Of a DNA stretch of 64,000 nt, positions 9,785-16,511 are shown piece after piece. The stretch comes from Pedobacter frigiditerrae (GTDB lineage: Bacteria; Bacteroidota; Bacteroidia; Sphingobacteriales; Sphingobacteriaceae): NCBI RefSeq assembly GCF_004331645.1, contig NZ_SJSK01000004.1, positions 248,001 through 312,000 on the forward strand, read 5' to 3'. The translations under genes were made by a program, and so were the position numbers. The notes below the pieces were generated by a model that was not told the DNA's origin, searched no databases, and saw nothing but the letters and a program-made list of their open reading frames with translations. The stretch's first letter is position 1. Every line of letters begins with the position of its first letter.

Positions 9785-9879
9785 TGAAATATTTGTAAGC
9801 ATTTGGAGGCAACATGACCATCGTAATGGGTTTTCTAACTAACAAATTTAATTCTGTTTAAAATATTTTCAAATAGTTC

Positions 9880-9910
9880 TTGACAAATTAAATTCTGAAT
9901 TGTACATTTG
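9880..9910 (+). promoter_or_regulatory. Promoter of the aromatic amino acid operon
   Basis: TTGACA at 9880-9885 is followed after 17 bases by TACATTTG at 9903-9910, a perfect match to the Bacteroidota -7 consensus TAnnTTTG. Transcription should begin close to 9914, placing the leader-peptide ATG (9928) about 14 bases into the transcript. This is inferred from sequence only. Confidence 0.65.
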
Positions 9911-9927
9911 GCATCAAGAAAGAAAAA

Positions 9928-9990
9928 ATGCAATTAACAAACACATATTACTTTGGTTACTTCTACTATTTTAGTAAGAGCCGGGGCTAG
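9928..9990 (+). CDS. Phe/Tyr-rich leader peptide (transcription attenuation)
   Basis: A 20-codon frame, MQLTNTYYFGYFYYFSKSRG, with five Tyr and three Phe among residues 7-15, ending in TAG at 9988-9990. It has an A/G-rich stretch (AAGAAAGAAAAA) before its ATG as a possible ribosome site and lies between a good promoter and a strong terminator that precedes pheA. This is the arrangement of classical leader-peptide attenuators such as pheA or trp leaders in Proteobacteria: scarcity of charged tRNA-Tyr or tRNA-Phe should stall the ribosome on residues 7-15. The stop codon sits inside the antiterminator strand. Confidence 0.85.
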   Translation: MQLTNTYYFGYFYYFSKSRG

Positions 9991-10058
9991 TATGCAAAAA
10001 GATAGATAAAAATATTAAAATGTATAAAAAAGTCCCGGCCTAAAGCCGGGACTTTTTT
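9980..10058 (+). promoter_or_regulatory. Attenuator: alternative antiterminator and terminator hairpins
   Basis: GCCGGGGCT at 9980-9988 can pair over nine contiguous bases, with one G-U, with AGTCCCGGC at 10031-10039. That second strand is also the 5' arm of the terminator, so the two structures exclude each other. A ribosome that finishes the leader covers 9980-9990 and should let the terminator form. A ribosome stalled upstream on Tyr/Phe codons leaves 9980-9988 free to form the antiterminator. Confidence 0.8.
10026..10058 (+). terminator. Intrinsic terminator of the pheA leader
   Basis: A 14-bp perfect stem (10026-10039 with 10045-10058) closes a CTAAA loop and ends in six T residues. It lies 20 bases upstream of the pheA ATG, so operon expression requires readthrough or antitermination. 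Confidence 0.9.
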
Positions 10059-10078
10059 GTTTAACGCCAAATGCAATA

Positions 10079-10912
10079 ATGAAGACAAAAACAAGAGTAG
10101 CTATACAGGGTATCAAAGCATCGTTTCACGAAGAAGCTGCATTTAAGTTTTTTGGTAGAGATATCGAAACCATAGAATGTAATTCATTTAAACAAACTTG
10201 CGAGGTTTTAGAAAATGACAAGGCTGATTATGTCATCATGGCCATAGAAAATTCTATCGCTGGTAGCTTATTACCTAACTACACTTTAATTAGGGAATAC
10301 AATTTTACTGTAAGTGGCGAAGTTTATCTTCCTATCCAATTGCATTTAATGGCACTTCCAGGAGTTAAATTCAAAGACATTAAGTTTGCCACCTCTCACC
10401 CTATCGCTATTAGACAATGTGTTGATTTTTTTGATGATTACCCAAACATTCAAGTAATTGAAAGTAGCGATACTGCGGCTTGTGCCAAAAAAATCAGGGA
10501 TGAGCAATTAACTGATACCGTTGCCATTGCCAATACACTAGCAGCAGAATTATACGGCTTAAATATTATTGAACGTAGAATAGAATCTAATAAGAAAAAC
10601 TATACTCGTTTTTTAATCCTTCAAAAAGAAAAAATTGAAGACAATAAAGACATCAATAAAGCTTCTATCTGTTTCCAAGTTGGCAATTATGTAGGTGCGT
10701 TAGCTAAAGTGTTAAATATTTTTGCTGAACTAAATGTAAACTTAACCAAGATCCAATCTATGCCTGTGTTAGGTAAAAGAAACGATTATTACTTCTATAT
10801 AGACATGGAATGGCAAAACATGGAGAACTATGATACAGCTATCCGTAAAGCCCTAAAATACACGGTAAACTTTAACATCATGGGCGAATACCAAAAGAAC
10901 GACAGCGTTTAA
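10079..10912 (+). CDS. pheA: Prephenate dehydratase
   Basis: Converts prephenate to phenylpyruvate, the committed step to phenylalanine. The 277 residues comprise the dehydratase domain (about 1-185, with AIENSIAGSLLPNY and the catalytic TRF motif in NYTRFLIL) and a C-terminal ACT regulatory domain (about 195-270; GNYVGALAKVLNIFAELNVN). The ACT motif that binds Phe, usually ESRP, reads QSMP here, so feedback by Phe may be altered (inference). It has no fused chorismate mutase; that activity is on the next gene. It is the first structural gene behind the Phe/Tyr attenuator. Confidence 0.95.
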   Translation: MKTKTRVAIQGIKASFHEEAAFKFFGRDIETIECNSFKQTCEVLENDKADYVIMAIENSIAGSLLPNYTLIREYNFTVSGEVYLPIQLHLMALPGVKFKDIKFATSHPIAIRQCVDFFDDYPNIQVIESSDTAACAKKIRDEQLTDTVAIANTLAAELYGLNIIERRIESNKKNYTRFLILQKEKIEDNKDINKASICFQVGNYVGALAKVLNIFAELNVNLTKIQSMPVLGKRNDYYFYIDMEWQNMENYDTAIRKALKYTVNFNIMGEYQKNDSV

Positions 10913-11004
10913 AACAGTCCGAAAGTCTGGAGACAGAAAGTCCGAAAGACATTTCTAACTACTAATTACTATATACTAAATACTTACATACAAATCCCAA
11001 AAAA

Positions 11005-12141
11005 ATGAAATTACAATTAAACATCCAGCCTTTAGATAGTTGGATTAACATCAAAAACGAACCATTATTAATCTCTGGACCTTGTAGCGCAGAAACTGAA
11101 GACCAATTATTATCTACTGCTCATTTATTAAAAGCAACTGGAAAAGTTAGTGTTTTAAGAGCTGGTATCTGGAAACCACGTACGCGTCCGGGAGAATTTG
11201 AAGGAATTGGCAGCATTGGTTTACAATGGTTAAAACGTGCCAAAGAAGAAACTGGCTTACCAACAGCAGTTGAAGTTGCAAACGCCAAACACGTAGAGGA
11301 AGCTTTAGCAGCAGGCGTAGACATTCTTTGGATTGGTGCTCGTTCTACCGTAAACCCTTTCACAGTTCAAGAAATTGCTGATGCTTTACAAGGTGTTGAT
11401 ATCCCAGTATTGGTAAAAAACCCTGTAAACCCTGATTTACAATTATGGATTGGTGCTTTAGAGCGTATCAACAAAGCTGGTATCACTAAATTAGGTGCTA
11501 TTCACAGAGGTTTCTCTTCATTCGAGAAAAGTGCTTTCCGTAACGAACCAATGTGGGAACTAGCTATCCAATTGAAAACTTTATGCCCAGAATTGCCAAT
11601 CATTAACGATCCAAGTCATATTTGTGGTAACCGCGAGTTAATTCCTTATATCTCTCAAAAAGCATTGGATTTGGACATGCAAGGTTTAATGATTGAGTCG
11701 CACTTAGACCCTTCAGTTGCTTGGACAGATGCTAAACAACAAGTTACTCCAGCTGCACTGGCAGAAATGGTGAGCAAGTTTACTTTACGTCAGCCTGAAT
11801 CTAAAAATGAAGAATTTACAGATAAGTTAGCTGATTTAAGAAAAGAAATTGATAAAATCGACGACCTAGTATTGCAAAAATTAGCCGAGCGCATGAGCAT
11901 TACTCAGAAAATTGGTGAGTTTAAAAGAGATAACCAAGTAACCATTTTACAGGTTAACCGTTGGGATGAAATCATGCAAAAACGTACTTCATTTGCTAAA
12001 GCACTAAAATTAGATGTAAACTTTACGGAGAAATTCTTAGAATTAGTTCACGGAGAATCTATCCGCAGACAAACAGAAATCATGAATGCTGGTAAAGCTG
12101 AAGCAGGAATTGCAGCAGAAGCGCACGTAGAAACGAAATAG
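11005..12141 (+). CDS. Bifunctional DAHP synthase / chorismate mutase
   Basis: The N-terminal domain (about 1-265) is a DAHP synthase that joins phosphoenolpyruvate and erythrose 4-phosphate, the first shikimate step: GPCSAE, RAGIWKPRTRPGEFEG, KNPVNPDLQLWIGALER, HRGFSS and NDPSHICGNRE. The C-terminal domain (about 275-365) is an AroQ-type chorismate mutase helix bundle (LADLRKEIDKIDDLVLQKLA, then ITQKIGEFK). This order, synthase first and mutase last, is typical of Bacteroidota and opposite to Bacillus. In related proteins the mutase domain mediates feedback by prephenate or chorismate. It follows pheA by 92 bases. Confidence 0.95.
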   Translation: MKLQLNIQPLDSWINIKNEPLLISGPCSAETEDQLLSTAHLLKATGKVSVLRAGIWKPRTRPGEFEGIGSIGLQWLKRAKEETGLPTAVEVANAKHVEEALAAGVDILWIGARSTVNPFTVQEIADALQGVDIPVLVKNPVNPDLQLWIGALERINKAGITKLGAIHRGFSSFEKSAFRNEPMWELAIQLKTLCPELPIINDPSHICGNRELIPYISQKALDLDMQGLMIESHLDPSVAWTDAKQQVTPAALAEMVSKFTLRQPESKNEEFTDKLADLRKEIDKIDDLVLQKLAERMSITQKIGEFKRDNQVTILQVNRWDEIMQKRTSFAKALKLDVNFTEKFLELVHGESIRRQTEIMNAGKAEAGIAAEAHVETK

Positions 12142-12248
12142 TTATTGGTTAATTGTTTGAATTGGTTAAGCGGTTAACTGCTAAACCGTAAGCTTTGATT
12201 CGACAAAACATCTAAATACTAATTACTATATACTATATACTAAAAATA

Positions 12249-13535
12249 ATGTCTAAAAACGTATTGCTTTCTTTTACGGGAAACAAACAGATTGATACAG
12301 AAATAAAACTAACAGGTTCTAAAAGCGAATGCAATAGAGCTCTAGTTATTAGTGCACTAAGCAAAGGTTCGGTAAGTGTAGAAAACTTATCTGTTGCCGC
12401 TGATACGGTTACGCTTAACAAAGTGCTTAATGAGTTGGGAGAAAAAAGTTTAGAGCTTGGAAACGTCTCAAATCTCAAATCTCAAATCTCAAATCTAGTT
12501 GACATCGGTCCGGCAGGTACGGCAATGCGATTTTTAACTGCTTTTTTAGCAATACAAGATGGTAAGTTCTTCTTAACAGGAACTGAAAGAATGAAGCAAA
12601 GACCTATTGGGATTTTGGTTGAAGCTTTAAAAAGTATTGGAGGGAATATTTCTTATGAAGAAAATGAAGGATTCCCTCCTTTACAAATTCTTGGCCCTTT
12701 TAAACAAACATCAAAAAATGTTAAAATAAAAGGTGATATCAGCAGTCAATACATCTCTGCTTTATTAATGATTGCCCCTTCTCTCCCATTGGGACTAACT
12801 TTAGAGATTGAAGGCGAATTAACATCAAAACCTTATGTGGAGATGACTTTAACAATGTTAGCGCAAGTTGGAATTAGAAATGATTGGAATGAAAATACCA
12901 TCACTATCGAACCTCAAACTTTTAACAGTGCTAAACTTTATGTAGAACCAGATTGGAGTGCTGCTTCTTACTGGTATGCCATTGCAGCATTGGCTGATGA
13001 AGCAAGTATCTTTTTACCAGGATTAAATGGATATAGTCTACAAGGTGATAGTAAAATCACCGAGATCATGGCAAACTTTGGGATCACCTCTCAATTTAAA
13101 AATGGTGGCGTTTATCTGAAAAAAGAACCTAAACAAATAGAACGTAAAATATTTGATTTAAAGGAATGCCCAGATCTAGCGCAAACCATTGTGGTTATTT
13201 GTGCTGCCCTAGGTCATGATGCTACCTTTACCGGATTAGAAACTTTAAAAATTAAAGAAACCAATCGTGTTTTAGCCTTACAAACTGAGTTGGCTAAAAT
13301 TGGCGTAAAATTCATCGAAAAAAACTTAAGCTATAAATTAGATTGCTCTGGCCTGCATTTCCCAGAGAAAATAACAATCAGCACTTACGAAGACCATAGA
13401 ATGGCAATGGCTTTTGCGCCGCTAGCCTTAAAAATCAACCAAGTAGAAATTGAAGAAAAACAAGTCGTAGAAAAATCTTATCCTTACTTTTGGGATGATT
13501 TGGAGAAGGCGGGGTTTTCAGTAGTTAGTACTTAG
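12249..13535 (+). CDS. aroA: 3-phosphoshikimate 1-carboxyvinyltransferase (EPSP synthase)
   Basis: Adds the enolpyruvyl group of PEP to shikimate 3-phosphate, the sixth shikimate step. The 428 residues show the N-terminal SKSECNRALV, the DIGPAGTAMRFLTAFLA loop at about 90 (the usual GNAGT reads GPAGT), SSQYISALLM, the KIKETNRVLAL segment and the C-terminal STYEDHRMAMAFAPLAL. An unusual short insertion (residues about 73-83, SNLKSQISNL) is encoded by a perfect 7-bp tandem repeat. It is preceded by a 107-base gap after the DAHP synthase gene. Confidence 0.95.
   Translation: MSKNVLLSFTGNKQIDTEIKLTGSKSECNRALVISALSKGSVSVENLSVAADTVTLNKVLNELGEKSLELGNVSNLKSQISNLVDIGPAGTAMRFLTAFLAIQDGKFFLTGTERMKQRPIGILVEALKSIGGNISYEENEGFPPLQILGPFKQTSKNVKIKGDISSQYISALLMIAPSLPLGLTLEIEGELTSKPYVEMTLTMLAQVGIRNDWNENTITIEPQTFNSAKLYVEPDWSAASYWYAIAALADEASIFLPGLNGYSLQGDSKITEIMANFGITSQFKNGGVYLKKEPKQIERKIFDLKECPDLAQTIVVICAALGHDATFTGLETLKIKETNRVLALQTELAKIGVKFIEKNLSYKLDCSGLHFPEKITISTYEDHRMAMAFAPLALKINQVEIEEKQVVEKSYPYFWDDLEKAGFSVVST
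12466..12496 (+). repeat. Heptanucleotide tandem repeat (TCTCAAA) inside aroA
   Basis: Four perfect copies of TCTCAAA (12466-12493) plus three bases of a fifth lie inside the aroA reading frame, where three copies encode seven residues. Because 7 is not a multiple of 3, gain or loss of one copy would shift the frame. It lies just before the DIGPAGTAMR active-site loop. Confidence 0.9.
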
Positions 13536-13616
13536 TATAAAGTATTTAGACTGGACTCAAAAATTACAAGTAAAAATCAATCTAACTACTAAATACTAAC
13601 TACTTTATACTTACTC

Positions 13617-14702
13617 ATGTCAGGCAATTCATTCGGTAAATTATTTAAAATCACAACTTTTGGCGAATCACATGGTGTAGCTATCGGCGTTATCATTGAT
13701 GGCTGTCCTGCAGGATTAACAATTGATATCGACTTTATCCAATCAGAATTAGATAAACGTAAACCTGGTCAATCTAAAATAACCACACAACGTAAAGAAA
13801 GTGATCTAGTTCAGATTTTATCTGGAACTTTTGAAGGTAAAAGTACAGGTACACCCATCAGTTTGCTAATTCCGAATGAAGATCAACGTTCCAAAGATTA
13901 TGGGCACAATGTAGATGTATATCGCCCTTCTCATGCCGATTATACTTATGATGCAAAATATGGTATTCGCGATCATAGAGGTGGTGGTCGATCTTCTGCT
14001 CGTGAAACTGCTGCTCGTGTTGCAGCAGGGGCTATTGCTAAACTATTGCTAAAGGAAAAAGGAATTGAGATTTTTGCGCACGTAACCGCAGTTGGACAAA
14101 TTAATGCGCCAAACTTTAATTCGAATAACTTAGCCGAGGCTTTGGCTGTTAGAGAAGAAAACATTGTTCGTTGTGCCGACCCCGCAACGGCAAACCAAAT
14201 GATAGACTTTATCGATTCTGTTAGAAAAGATGGAGATACTGTTGGTGGTAAAGTTGGTTGTATCATTAAAAATTGTCCTGTAGGTTTAGGAGAACCAGTT
14301 TTTGATAAGCTTCATGCAGATTTAGGAAAAGCCATGCTGAGCATTAATGCTGTTCATGGATTTGAGTATGGCTCTGGTTTTGCAGGAAGCGAGATGAGAG
14401 GATCTGAACACAATGATGTTTTCCTCGCGGGAGACAAGCCTAAAACACTAACTAATTATTCGGGCGGTATACAAGGTGGCATTTCTAATGGAATGGACAT
14501 TACTTTTATTACTGCTTTTAAGCCAGTAGCAACAATCATGCACAATCAGCAAACCATAAATGCTGCCGGTGAAGCTGCAGAAATTAAGGGAAAAGGTCGT
14601 CACGACCCTTGTGTAGTACCTAGAGCTGTGATTATTGTAGAAGCCATGGCTGCTTTGGTTTTGGCAGATCATTTATTGAGACAGAGAAGTAATCGTTTAT
14701 AG
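13617..14702 (+). CDS. aroC: Chorismate synthase
   Basis: Makes chorismate from EPSP using reduced FMN, the last common step of the aromatic pathway. The 361 residues contain the family signatures GESHG near the N-terminus, RPSHADYTYDAKYGIRDHRG, GGGRSSARETAARVAAGAIA and RHDPCVVPRAVIIVEAMAAL. It is the fourth and last gene of the cluster behind the Phe/Tyr attenuator. Together with aroB at 6.4 kb the window supplies DAHP synthase, dehydroquinate synthase, EPSP synthase, chorismate synthase and chorismate mutase; aroD, aroE and aroK are not here. Confidence 0.97.
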   Translation: MSGNSFGKLFKITTFGESHGVAIGVIIDGCPAGLTIDIDFIQSELDKRKPGQSKITTQRKESDLVQILSGTFEGKSTGTPISLLIPNEDQRSKDYGHNVDVYRPSHADYTYDAKYGIRDHRGGGRSSARETAARVAAGAIAKLLLKEKGIEIFAHVTAVGQINAPNFNSNNLAEALAVREENIVRCADPATANQMIDFIDSVRKDGDTVGGKVGCIIKNCPVGLGEPVFDKLHADLGKAMLSINAVHGFEYGSGFAGSEMRGSEHNDVFLAGDKPKTLTNYSGGIQGGISNGMDITFITAFKPVATIMHNQQTINAAGEAAEIKGKGRHDPCVVPRAVIIVEAMAALVLADHLLRQRSNRL

Positions 14703-15029
14703 TAGTTCATTAGTGTCATTGGTTCATGAGTTCACTGTTTCATTGCCCCCCTGCTAAATATCCTTATTTATAGTGTTTTTTATTTGGGTTTCCATTGTCG
14801 ATATTTAAATTTTGGTGTGCGTCGTACCCAACTTGATTGGGTATCTTAAAGCGATAGAAAAGAAAAATCTATCAATTTCGACTTACAATTCCCTCCTGAC
14901 AGCTATCGGGATTCACGGGCATGAGGGAGTGTAAATAAAACTGGGGTCCGTCAGCGACATTGGTTTATGAGTTCAATTGTTCATTCTTCATTGCTTCATT
15001 ATATTCTCTCAGAAATATATATTTGTACC
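14703..15029 (+). repeat. Gene-free stretch with dispersed repeat words and a hairpin
   Basis: The edges carry variants of the low-complexity word ATTGGTTCATGAGTTCA (14718-14735 and 14959-14976). TACCCAA/TTGGGTA at 14825-14843 forms a short hairpin. The word CTATCGGGA, common in Bacteroidota intergenic repeats, lies near 14902. A TATATTTG -7 box at 15018-15025 ends four bases before the next gene. Confidence 0.45.
15018..15025 (+). promoter_or_regulatory. -7 promoter box, TATATTTG
   Basis: Exact TAnnTTTG match ending 4 bases before the ATG at 15030. At the normal spacing transcription would start at or next to the ATG, implying a leaderless or nearly leaderless mRNA. Confidence 0.5.
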
Positions 15030-15635
15030 ATGAAATACCTTATCATCCTATCTTTTTTGATCAGTTCTACCGGTTTTGCACAAAGTTACAACGAGCTAAT
15101 CACCAAACATAGAGAAGAATATAAAGCTGATTTTATTAAAGACAACAACTCTCCTCTTAGAAAATCAGACATCAAACATTTAAATTTTTACAATGCGGAT
15201 AGCAATTATAGAGTTGTTGCTGAAGTTATGCTGTTAGAAAATCAGAAAATTTTTAAAATGCCAACCTATGCCGGAACAACTGCCGATTATATCCGTTATG
15301 CAAATTTAAAGTTTCTATTGAATGGTAAGCCTGTACAACTAACTGTATATAAAAACATCGCACTTTCAGCTAATCCAGCTTACAAGGAATACCTTTTCTT
15401 GCCATTTACCGATCAAACTAACAATAAAGAAACCTATGGAGGCGGTCGTTATATCGATTTAAAGTCTTCTGCAATTGCTAACGGCAAAATAGAGTTTGAT
15501 TTTAACAAGGCCTACAACCCCTATTGTGCTTACAGTGATGGTTACAGATGTCCGATACCACCAGAAGAAAACGACCTAGCCATTTCAATTTTAGCCGGAG
15601 AGAAACTATTTACTGGAGAAAAGAAACATAAATAA
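15030..15635 (+). CDS. Secreted DUF1684 protein
   Basis: An upstream ATG exists at 14967, but the one at 15030 begins a signal peptide (MKYLIILSFLISSTGFAQ) directly behind a promoter box, giving 201 residues. The C-terminal half matches the DUF1684 pattern: GGGRYIDLKS, FDFNKAYNPYCAYSDGYRCP and IPPEENDLAISILAGEK. DUF1684 proteins are small exported or cytosolic proteins of unknown function, common in Bacteroidota; the Cys/Tyr/Pro cluster is their most conserved part. No neighbour suggests a role. Confidence 0.85.
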   Translation: MKYLIILSFLISSTGFAQSYNELITKHREEYKADFIKDNNSPLRKSDIKHLNFYNADSNYRVVAEVMLLENQKIFKMPTYAGTTADYIRYANLKFLLNGKPVQLTVYKNIALSANPAYKEYLFLPFTDQTNNKETYGGGRYIDLKSSAIANGKIEFDFNKAYNPYCAYSDGYRCPIPPEENDLAISILAGEKLFTGEKKHK

Positions 15636-15763
15636 AATTTTAAACAACTGTATTTTAAGTCGTTAACCTTGATAATTTAGATGACCAAAACCTTTAGCTC
15701 TATTTTATAATTAACTTAAAAGAAAAGCTATTTTAGTAGTTGTATTTAGATTATATTTAAGCA

Positions 15764-16510
15764 ATGACAAATTATAAATGTTTAATTGTAGATGATAATG
15801 AAATTGAGCGTGCTGCAATAGAAATGCATCTGCGCAAAATTAATCGGCTAGACATTGTTGCTGTTTGCAATAACGGAATTGAAGCCGCAGATGTCTTACT
15901 GAATCAACCTATCGACATTGTATTCTCAGACATCGATATGCCTGAGTTATCTGGAATGGCCTTGTTAAAAAGCATAAAAAATGCGCCAATCTTTATTTTC
16001 ATTACTAGTTTTACAGAATATGCCGCCGAGAGTTTTAACCTAGATGCATTAGATTTTATTGTAAAGCCCACAACCTTCGAACGTTTGTTAAAGGCAAGTA
16101 CAAAGGCTATAGAATACCTTGATTTAAAAAGTGCAGCAAGCCCTAACAGCAATCCGCTTCCCCTACCAGAATCTGAAGATTTTTTCTTTATCAAAGAAAC
16201 AAAGGGATTTACTAAGCTTAAATACGACGATGTGATCTACATTGAAAGTATGGGCGATTTTTCTAGAATATATACTGCCCAAAACAATCACATCACACTA
16301 ATTAACCTCAAAAACCTGGAGCGTCAATTACCTGCAGAATTTGTTAGGATTCATAAACAATATGTAATTAATGTAAATCAAATTGCCACCATATCAAATT
16401 ATGAGGTGCTGTTAAATCATAATCATGCTGCTCCAATTAGCTTAATTAACAGAAAAGAATTAATAGAAAAGATAGCAAGCAAAACTTTATCTAGGCATAT
16501 TAAAGAGTAG
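15764..16510 (+). CDS. LytTR-family response regulator
   Basis: A 248-residue two-component regulator. The receiver domain (about 1-120) has Asp10/Asp11, phospho-acceptor Asp56 in VFSDIDMPE and Lys in FIVKPTTFERLL. The C-terminal LytTR DNA-binding domain (about 145-245) contains YIESMGDFSRIYT and FVRIHKQYVINVNQI. LytTR regulators usually pair with LytS-type kinases; here the nearest kinase is the HisKA-type protein that converges on it, with only one base between the two stop codons. Confidence 0.93.
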   Translation: MTNYKCLIVDDNEIERAAIEMHLRKINRLDIVAVCNNGIEAADVLLNQPIDIVFSDIDMPELSGMALLKSIKNAPIFIFITSFTEYAAESFNLDALDFIVKPTTFERLLKASTKAIEYLDLKSAASPNSNPLPLPESEDFFFIKETKGFTKLKYDDVIYIESMGDFSRIYTAQNNHITLINLKNLERQLPAEFVRIHKQYVINVNQIATISNYEVLLNHNHAAPISLINRKELIEKIASKTLSRHIKE

Positions 16511-16511
16511 T

